DNA of 12,165 nt from an uncultured Oscillospiraceae bacterium (lineage in GTDB: Bacteria; Bacillota; Clostridia; Oscillospirales; Acutalibacteraceae): contig CABSLQ010000078.1 in NCBI GenBank assembly GCA_902478605.1, positions 1-12,165 on the forward strand, read 5' to 3'. How positions within the stretch are numbered: the stretch's first letter is position 1; each line of letters begins with the position of its first letter. Shown here piece by piece: positions 6,358 to 12,165 of the stretch. Under the pieces are notes generated by a model. That model worked only from the letters and a program-made list of their open reading frames with translations, was not told the origin of the DNA and searched no databases. A program made the translations under genes and the position numbers.

Positions 6358-6373
6358 ATGGACGATTGTCCAT
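6358..6373. promoter_or_regulatory. 16-bp palindrome upstream of fucI, possible operator
   Basis: ATGGAC and GTCCAT form perfect 6-base arms around GATT, 42 bases before the fucI start and downstream of the candidate -10 box. A repressor or carbon-catabolite protein could block transcription here. It does not match the cre consensus well. A short leader hairpin is the alternative. Confidence 0.4.
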
Positions 6374-6415
6374 GCTGGAAACTTTCTATTTTATCAGAAG
6401 GGAAGGATTAGCAGC

Positions 6416-8179
6416 ATGAAAACGACGGTAAAAATCGGCATTCGCCCTGTTATCGACGGCCGCTGGGGCGGCATCCGCGAGGGCCTCGAGGAGCAGACGA
6501 TGGGCATGGCCGTGGCGGCCAAGGAACTGATCGAATCCAATCTGCGTCATCCGGACGGCAGCAAGGTGGAGTGCGTCATCGCGGACGGCACCATCGGCGG
6601 CGGCGAGGAGGCAGCGGCCTGCGCCGAGAAATTCAAGAACAACGGCGTGTGCGCGACCCTGTCGGTTACGCCCTGCTGGTGCTACGGCAGCGAGACGATG
6701 GACCTGGATCCGCTGACCATCAAGGCGGTATGGGGCTTCAACGGCACCGAGCGCCCGGGCGCGGTGTATTTGGCGGCGGCGATGGCGGCCCATGCGCAGC
6801 GGGGCCTGCCGGCGTTCAGCATTTACGGCCACGATGTGCAGGACATGGAGGATCGCACCATTCCGGCCGACGTGCAGGAAAAGATCCTGCGTTTCGCGAA
6901 AGCGGCCGTGTCGGTGGGCGCGATGCGCAACAAGGCGTATGTGGGCATCGGCTCGGTGGCCATGGGCATTGCCGGCTCCTTCCTCAATCCCGATCTGATG
7001 CAGAAATACTTCGGTATCCGCGCCGAGTGGGTGGACATGTCGGAAATTCTGCGCCGTATCGATTTGGGTATTTATGACCACGAGGAATTTGAGAAGGCGC
7101 TCGCTTGGACCAAGGCGAACTGCAAGCCGGGCGACGACTTCAACGCGCATCCCCATAACGCGGAGCAGAAGGCCGCCGAATGGGAATTCGTGTGTAAGAT
7201 GGCGATCATCTGCCGCGATATCATGAAGGGCAATCCCAAGCTCGCCGAGATGGGCTTCCACGAGGAGGCACTGGGCCGCAACGCGATTGTCGGCGGGTTC
7301 CAGGGCCAGCGGCAGTGGACCGACTACAAGCCCAACGGCGACTTCATGGAAGCCATCCTCAACTCGAGCTTCGACTGGAACGGCATCCGCGAGGCGTACA
7401 CCTTCGCGACCGAAAACGACACGCTCAACGGCATGGCCATGCTGTTCCTCCATCTGCTGACCAATCAGGCGACGGTGTTCTCTGATGTGCGTACATACTG
7501 GAGCCCCGACGCGGTGCAGCGGGTGACCGGCTGGAAGCCCACGGGCGGCGCGGCCAACGGCTTCATGCATTTGATCAACTCGGGCGCTTCGGCGCTGGAC
7601 GGCAACGGCCGCGAAAAGGGGCCGGACGGCAAGTCGGTCATGAAGCCCTGGTGGGACGTCACCGAGGCGGACGCGAACGCCTGCCTGGAAGCGACCCGCT
7701 GGGCCGCGGCTAACCTCCAGTATTTCCGCGGCGGCGGCTTCTCCTCGCAGTTCAGCACCGTCGGCGAAATGCCGGTGACCATGGTGCGCCTCAACATGGT
7801 GGAGGGCATCGGCCCGGTGCTGCAGGTGGCGGAAGGCTATACGGTAGACCTGCCCGAAGAGGTGAACAAACAGCTGTGGACCCGCACCGATCCGACCTGG
7901 CCGTCCACCTGGTTTGCGCCCATCCTGACGGGCAAGGGTGCTTTCACCGACGTGTATTCGGTCATGGCCAACTGGGGCGCCAACCACGGCGCGTGGACCT
8001 ATGGCCATGTGGGCGCGGACGTGCTCACCCTGGCGAGCATGCTGCGTATTCCGGTGTCCATGCACAACGTGCCGGAAGAGAAGATTTATCGGCCGCATAG
8101 CTGGACGGCGTTCGGCACCTGCGACAAGGAAGGCGCCGACTTCCGCGCCTGCGCCGCGTACGGCCCGCTGTACCGCTGA
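6416..8179 (+). CDS. fucI: L-fucose isomerase
   Basis: This is a 587-residue cytoplasmic ketol isomerase converting L-fucose to L-fuculose, and usually D-arabinose to D-ribulose too. It is a Mn2+-dependent hexamer in studied relatives. The N-terminus KIGIRPVIDGRWGGIREGLE and the block WGFNGTERPGAVYLAA are family signatures. The metal and catalytic residues known from E. coli FucI (Glu337, Asp361, His528) fall at Glu333 (ATENDTLNG), Asp357 (FSDVRTYW) and His524 (GANHGAW), a constant shift of four. The length is nearly that of E. coli (591). ATG 6416 follows an AAGGA-type ribosome site eight bases upstream. The gene heads a two-gene unit with fucU and is divergent from the PocR/AraC regulator. 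No kinase or aldolase gene is nearby, so the product must be processed by enzymes encoded elsewhere. Confidence 0.97.
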   Translation: MKTTVKIGIRPVIDGRWGGIREGLEEQTMGMAVAAKELIESNLRHPDGSKVECVIADGTIGGGEEAAACAEKFKNNGVCATLSVTPCWCYGSETMDLDPLTIKAVWGFNGTERPGAVYLAAAMAAHAQRGLPAFSIYGHDVQDMEDRTIPADVQEKILRFAKAAVSVGAMRNKAYVGIGSVAMGIAGSFLNPDLMQKYFGIRAEWVDMSEILRRIDLGIYDHEEFEKALAWTKANCKPGDDFNAHPHNAEQKAAEWEFVCKMAIICRDIMKGNPKLAEMGFHEEALGRNAIVGGFQGQRQWTDYKPNGDFMEAILNSSFDWNGIREAYTFATENDTLNGMAMLFLHLLTNQATVFSDVRTYWSPDAVQRVTGWKPTGGAANGFMHLINSGASALDGNGREKGPDGKSVMKPWWDVTEADANACLEATRWAAANLQYFRGGGFSSQFSTVGEMPVTMVRLNMVEGIGPVLQVAEGYTVDLPEEVNKQLWTRTDPTWPSTWFAPILTGKGAFTDVYSVMANWGANHGAWTYGHVGADVLTLASMLRIPVSMHNVPEEKIYRPHSWTAFGTCDKEGADFRACAAYGPLYR

Positions 8180-8203
8180 GCGTAATCGACGGGAGGAAGC
8201 CAT

Positions 8204-8632
8204 ATGCTCAAAGGAATTCCCGCGATTTTGCCGCCCGATCTGCTCAAAATCCTGATGGAGATGGGCCACGGCGACGAAATCGTCATCGGAGACGGCAATT
8301 TTCCGGCCGCTGCCTGCGCGCAGAGGCTGGTGCGCTGCGACGGGCACGGTGTGCCCGCGGTGCTGGACGCCATTCTGCAGCTGATGCCGCTGGACCCCTA
8401 CGTGGAAAAGCTGCTGGCGCTCATGGATCTGTCGGGCGGAGATACCGAAATTCCGCCCATCTGGCAGGTGTATGAGCAGACGGCCGCCAAATACGAGCCG
8501 AACAACCATCAGTTTGAGAAGATGGAACGCTTCGCCTTCTATGAGCGGGCGAAGAAAGCCTACGCCATTGTGGCAACAGGCGAAACGGCCATTTACGCCA
8601 ACATCATTCTCAAAAAGGGCGTGGTGAAATAA
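8204..8632 (+). CDS. fucU: L-fucose mutarotase
   Basis: This is a 142-residue RbsD/FucU-family mutarotase that interconverts the alpha and beta anomers of L-fucose, supplying the form used by FucI. E. coli FucU is about the same length (140). The start MLKGIPAILPPDLLKILMEMGHGDEIVIGDGNFP is family-typical at its first 20 residues (MLKGIPAILPPDLLKILMEM) and continues with His22, Asp24 and Asp30 in the GHGDEIVIGDGNFP segment. The C-terminal AIYANIILKKG (Tyr131, Asn133) matches the family's conserved end. ATG 8204 has GGGAGG (8191-8196) seven bases upstream. The gap to fucI is only 24 bases, so the two share a transcript. Two hairpins follow, so nothing else belongs to this unit. The expected active form is a decameric cytoplasmic ring, from family knowledge. 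Confidence 0.95.
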   Translation: MLKGIPAILPPDLLKILMEMGHGDEIVIGDGNFPAAACAQRLVRCDGHGVPAVLDAILQLMPLDPYVEKLLALMDLSGGDTEIPPIWQVYEQTAAKYEPNNHQFEKMERFAFYERAKKAYAIVATGETAIYANIILKKGVVK

Positions 8633-8644
8633 AACCTGGATCCA

Positions 8645-8677
8645 CAAGCCCCGGGACGGTTTCCGTCCCGGGGCTTG
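8645..8677. terminator. GC-rich hairpin terminator after fucU
   Basis: A perfect 15-bp stem (8645-8659 with 8663-8677) has a 3-base loop, 13 bases after the fucU stop. The tail (GTTCGTT) is T-rich but not a full T run. It is very stable and probably ends the fucI-fucU transcript. Confidence 0.8.
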
Positions 8678-8736
8678 GTTCGTTGCGGAGGCATTTTCCC
8701 GGCGATGCCTGCATGGCACGGGCGAAAACGGGAAAA

Positions 8737-8775
8737 GCGCACGACAGACCAGATCCGTCTGCCGTGCGCCTTTTT
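8737..8775. terminator. Bidirectional terminator between fucU and addA
   Basis: A 13-base stem with one mismatch (8737-8749 with 8757-8769) and a 7-base loop is followed on the plus strand by C and five Ts (8771-8775). On the minus strand it is followed by TTTTCCC. It abuts the addA stop codon, so it can end addA transcription and back up the fuc terminator. Confidence 0.8.
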
Positions 8776-11700
8776 CAGCGTATTTCCACGGGAACCACGT
8801 CGTCCAGCGCAAAGGCGTACAGCAGGCATTCCCGCACCGGCGCGTCCAGCGTGCGCTCCAGCGCATAGGCGTATATGCGCAGCTGCTCGCCGTAGCGGGC
8901 CGCCAGTTCCCCGCCGGCGGAAACGTGATCCGTTTTGTAATCCACGATGATCAGCGCGCCCTCTTCCTCGAAGACGCAGTCCGCGATACCCTGCACCACG
9001 GGGCTTTCCTCCCCCGCGTCGGCGGGGAGAGCGGCGCCGGGCTCCAGAAAACGGGTGGCGGGCAGGGTGATGGTGAAGGGCTGCTCCCGCAGGCAGCGGG
9101 GCGACGCCTGCATGCGGGCGTACAGCTCGCTGGCGAAAAAGCGGCGGATCTTGTCAAGCGGCAGACTGGCGGCCTGTTCCGCGGTGAGGAAACCGCGCGC
9201 CGTCAGACGGGCGATCTCCTCCTCCGGCGCGGCGGCGGCGCACCCAAAGTCGGCGAACTGCATGAAGGTGTGCAGCGCGGTGCCCCGCTCGGCAGGGGAA
9301 AGCCCCGTCTGGCTGAGAAAGGCGGGACGGGTGCGCGCGACAAAGGGCCGTGCCACGGCAAGAGCTTCCTCCCCGCGGCGGGACAGCTCGGAAGCGGCCA
9401 GCTTGGCGGGCACCCGGGCCAGCGCCGTATAGGGATACACATAGGGCAGCCGCTGCGCCAGCTGCTGTGCCAGTTCCTCGTCGGGAGCGGGACGCGCGGG
9501 CGCGGCTTCGCTTTCCTCCGGGGGCGGCACGGCGCGGCATACCTCGATGCGCCACGGCTTGTCGGCGGGGCGAACCGGCACTTCGTCGTCCCCGGCCAGG
9601 CTGCGCAGCAGGCCGCCCGACGGGTGGCGCAGCGCACAGGCAAGCAGCCATTCGCTCATGCTGCGGGCCGTCTGCACCGTGAAGGGGGGCAGGGTATCCT
9701 CTTCCCCCGCCGTGGCGGCGAGGGAGGCCAGCGTGCGCTCCGGCTGCCGCAGCGTCATGGTCAGACACAGCTTTTCCTTCGCGCGCGTCATGGCCACGTA
9801 CAGCACCCGCAGCTCTTCGGCGCGTTCGCTGTTCTGGATGGCGAGGGCCACGCCCTGCCGCGGCAGGGTGTTGTACTGCTTGAGGGTATCCGGCTCGCGC
9901 CGGGTCAGGCCGATGCCGGCATCCGCGTGCAGCAGCAGATCGCCCCGGGTGGAATCGGGATTGAACAGCCCGCCCAGCCCCGCGAGAAACACTACGGGAA
10001 ATTCCAGTCCCTTGGAATTGTGAATGCTCAGAATACGCACCACATTGCCGCCGCCCGAGAGGGTGGAGGCGGGGGCCATGTCCATCTTCTGTTCCTCCAT
10101 GCGGTCGAGGCTGCGCACAAAGGCGGACAGCCCGCGGAAGCCCCCCTGCTCAAACTGGCGGGCATAAGCGTGCAGCAGGCGCAGATTGGCTACCCGCTGT
10201 TCCCCGTGGCGGCGGGCGGCGGCCACGGCGAGCAGACCCGCGTCCTCATACAGCCGGTGAATCAGTTGATCCACCGGCAGAGAGGCGGCCAGCAGGCGAT
10301 AGCGATCCATCTGCTCGAGAAAGGCCGCGCAGCGGGCGGACAGGCCGGGCGTATCGCCGTGAGCCATGCCGCGCACCGCCACGTATAAGGGGCTGGCCTT
10401 GTCCGCCATGCGGATGCGCGCGCAGTCGTCCGGTGTGAAGCCGAAGGCGGGCGAGAGCAGCACGGCGAGCAGCGGTATATCCTGCAGCGGATTGTCGATA
10501 AAGCGCAGCAGCGAGACGGCCATCGACACCTCAGGCGAGGAGAAAAAGCCCCCGGATGCCGCCGTCCAGGCGGGAATGCCGCAGCGGGCCAGCTCGTCCA
10601 CATAGGCCTGTGCGTGGGCAGCCTTGCTGCGCAGCAGAATACAGAAATCCCCGAACCGCGCCGGACGCGGTGCGCCGTTTTCGGTGATGGGGAGGGTGTC
10701 GAGCAGCTGGTGTATACGCCCGGCGATGAGGCGGGCCTCCGCGGCGTCCGTCGTGTCGTCTTCGGCCACGCTGCCCCCGTCGAGCAGAAGCAGCTCGGTT
10801 TCATATCCCTCGCCCGCGGGATAGGAGGCGGAGGGGACCAACTCCTCCCGCTGGTCGTAGTCCATGCCGCCCGCTTCCCGGGTCATGAGCTGGCGGAAAA
10901 CAAAGTTGACGCTGTCGGTGACCTCGGTGCGGCTGCGGAAATTGTTGCCCAGGGTGATGGTGGCGGGAAAATGCTGCCCGTCAAAGTCGGGCCACGCGTC
11001 GCGGCGGCGGATGAAGATGGCGGGCATGGCCTGCCGGAAGCCGTAAATGCTCTGCTTGACGTCGCCGACGAGAAACAGGTTGCTTTCCTCCCGCGACAGG
11101 GCGCTGAACAGGGCATCCTGCGCGGCGTTGGTGTCCTGGTACTCGTCCACGAGCACCTCGTCGAACCGGGCGGCCAGCTCTTCGGCCAGCGGGGTGCGGG
11201 TGAGCCCTCCCGCCTCGTCCCGCCGGACGAGCAGACGCAGCGCCCCGTGTTCCAGATCGTGGAAATCCACAAGGCGGCGCGCCGCCTTTTTGGCGGCGTA
11301 CCGCTCCTCGTACCGGCGCACCACGGCGCACAGGGCGCCGACGAGCGGTCGCAGCGCCTCCAGATCCGCCCGGCATTCCGCCTCGGTGCCGCACAGCATG
11401 GGGAGAAGGGCGGCGATGCGTTTCTTGACCTCGTCGCGCAGGTCGGTCACCCGTTTTTTCAGCGCCGGGTCGTCGTATTTGAGCAGGCGGCCGAAGCCGC
11501 TGAAGGAAAAGGCGGCCAGGGCGTCGGCGGTTTCGTCCCAGCCCATGTGGGGCAGCGCGCGGCACAAATCGGCGAGCGCCTGCCGGTCGGCATGCAGGGA
11601 GGGACCATAGGCGGCGGCCATGCGCGCCTCGCTGTCGGCAAGGGCGGCGGCCTTGTCCAGCAGGGCGGCACCGTAGCGCAGCGTGTCGAGCACGCGGCCG

Positions 11701-12165
11701 CGCACCAGCTGTCCCCAGAGGGTATTGCCCAGCGGGCCGTCGGCGGCGTAGGCCGCTTCCTGCGCGGCCAGCCATTCGTTAGGGAAGGGATGGGACTGGA
11801 TAAAATCGGCGATGCGCAGCACCGCGGCCACCAGGCCGCGGTCGTCCCGGCCGGAGCCCAGCAGGGCGGCCAGCTCGGTGAAGGCGGAGGCTTTTTCGCC
11901 GTAGCATTCCTCGAGGATCTCGCCTGCCGCCTCCTCCCGCAGCAGCTGGGTCTCCGCTTCCTCCGCCACCTTGAACTGGGGGGAGAGGTCGAGCAGGTGG
12001 AAATTCTCCCGCAGCAGGGTGGAGCAGAACCCGTGCACCGTGCTGATGTTCGCCCGGGGCAGCAGCATAAGCTGCCGCTGCAGCCGCCGATCCTCCGGCC
12101 GTTCCGCCAGCAGGCGGGACAGCTCGGCGCTCAGCCGCTGCTTCATTTCGGCGGCGGCCGCCTTG
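8775..12165 (-). CDS. addA: ATP-dependent helicase/nuclease subunit A (N-terminus outside window)
   Basis: AddA is the UvrD-type helicase and RecB-type nuclease subunit of AddAB, which processes double-strand DNA ends for RecA-dependent repair. About 1129 residues are visible. The frame is open to the window end and begins in motif Ia (AAAAEMKQRL). The Walker A loop and first few dozen residues are missing. In order: STVHGFCSTLL; motif II VDEYQDTNAAQDAL (near 11150); motif III GDVKQSIYGFRQ (near 11055); LGNNFRSR (near 10940); motif V HNSKGLEFPVVF (near 10005); motif VI YVAMTRAKEKL (near 9785). The C-terminal nuclease domain starts with ERGTALHTFMQF and holds GIADCVFEE and IIVDYKTD, then GEQLRIYAYALER, giving the expected Asp and Lys catalytic residues. 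With the missing end it would be about 1,200 residues, normal for AddA. addB probably lies just beyond 12165, as in other Firmicutes. Confidence 0.96.
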   Translation of the reverse strand, partial: KAAAAEMKQRLSAELSRLLAERPEDRRLQRQLMLLPRANISTVHGFCSTLLRENFHLLDLSPQFKVAEEAETQLLREEAAGEILEECYGEKASAFTELAALLGSGRDDRGLVAAVLRIADFIQSHPFPNEWLAAQEAAYAADGPLGNTLWGQLVRGRVLDTLRYGAALLDKAAALADSEARMAAAYGPSLHADRQALADLCRALPHMGWDETADALAAFSFSGFGRLLKYDDPALKKRVTDLRDEVKKRIAALLPMLCGTEAECRADLEALRPLVGALCAVVRRYEERYAAKKAARRLVDFHDLEHGALRLLVRRDEAGGLTRTPLAEELAARFDEVLVDEYQDTNAAQDALFSALSREESNLFLVGDVKQSIYGFRQAMPAIFIRRRDAWPDFDGQHFPATITLGNNFRSRTEVTDSVNFVFRQLMTREAGGMDYDQREELVPSASYPAGEGYETELLLLDGGSVAEDDTTDAAEARLIAGRIHQLLDTLPITENGAPRPARFGDFCILLRSKAAHAQAYVDELARCGIPAWTAASGGFFSSPEVSMAVSLLRFIDNPLQDIPLLAVLLSPAFGFTPDDCARIRMADKASPLYVAVRGMAHGDTPGLSARCAAFLEQMDRYRLLAASLPVDQLIHRLYEDAGLLAVAAARRHGEQRVANLRLLHAYARQFEQGGFRGLSAFVRSLDRMEEQKMDMAPASTLSGGGNVVRILSIHNSKGLEFPVVFLAGLGGLFNPDSTRGDLLLHADAGIGLTRREPDTLKQYNTLPRQGVALAIQNSERAEELRVLYVAMTRAKEKLCLTMTLRQPERTLASLAATAGEEDTLPPFTVQTARSMSEWLLACALRHPSGGLLRSLAGDDEVPVRPADKPWRIEVCRAVPPPEESEAAPARPAPDEELAQQLAQRLPYVYPYTALARVPAKLAASELSRRGEEALAVARPFVARTRPAFLSQTGLSPAERGTALHTFMQFADFGCAAAAPEEEIARLTARGFLTAEQAASLPLDKIRRFFASELYARMQASPRCLREQPFTITLPATRFLEPGAALPADAGEESPVVQGIADCVFEEEGALIIVDYKTDHVSAGGELAARYGEQLRIYAYALERTLDAPVRECLLYAFALDDVVPVEIR

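Noticed and set aside
6358..6373. Catabolite (cre) site for CcpA
   Set aside because: The palindrome has GATT in the centre and lacks the conserved CG core and A/T positions of cre, so only a generic operator is proposed.
6386..8866. 826-codon open frame on the minus strand
   Set aside because: It lies opposite fucI and fucU, whose products are unmistakable. Its translation is rich in His, Arg and Ala without recognisable domains, as expected for the complement of a GC-rich gene.
8925..10388. 487-codon open frame on the plus strand
   Set aside because: It is the complement of the addA coding sequence. The Gly/Gln/Arg-rich translation has no family resemblance.
1..12165. CRISPR array, transposon, prophage, RNA gene or defence system
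   Set aside because: I saw no regular spaced repeats, transposase, integrase, tRNA-like or rRNA sequence. AddA is a core repair enzyme rather than evidence of a defence island.

Overview
The window reads as a GC-rich, endospore-forming member of the Firmicutes (class Clostridia is my best guess, probably a gut organism). The gene for the mother-cell sporulation regulator SpoIIID shows spore formation. Firmicute-style AddA, strong AGGAGG-type ribosome binding sites, a COG2509 flavoprotein and L-fucose genes agree with this. A genus cannot be named from the sequence. Third codon positions are mostly G/C, which creates long false reading frames opposite the real genes.

Layout: (1) 1-1040, plus strand: the C-terminal part of a calcium-type P-type ATPase, overlapped by a 59-residue FeoB-associated-type Cys-rich membrane protein, then a hairpin terminator. 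(2) 1145-4971, plus strand: a good SigA-type promoter drives a tight three-gene run, a BaiN/YhiN (HI0933) flavoprotein, a COG2509 flavoprotein and a pyridoxamine kinase. The first two genes overlap by ATGA. The third has its own ribosome site just after the second. A long hairpin follows. (3) 5033-5351, minus strand: spoIIID with its own close match to a SigE promoter. (4) 5370-8632: a PocR-domain AraC-type regulator (minus strand) divergent from fucI-fucU (plus strand), with a 176-bp control region between them holding repeats and a palindrome. (5) 8645-8775: two hairpins between convergent genes. (6) 8775-12165, minus strand: addA, complete except for its first few dozen codons, which lie beyond the window.

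Working together: FucU interconverts the anomers of L-fucose and FucI isomerises L-fucose to L-fuculose. The kinase and aldolase that complete the pathway, and any transporter, are not in the window. The PocR-type regulator is suggestive because fucose fermentation ends in 1,2-propanediol, the compound sensed by Salmonella PocR. The flavoprotein pair and the vitamin B6 kinase form a cofactor-flavoured operon whose purpose I cannot determine.

There is no CRISPR array, insertion sequence, phage gene, RNA gene or defence island here. Most of the window is ordinary chromosomal content. The best leads are the ATPase/Cys-rich protein pairing, the SigE promoter of a stand-alone spoIIID, and the PocR-fuc control region.
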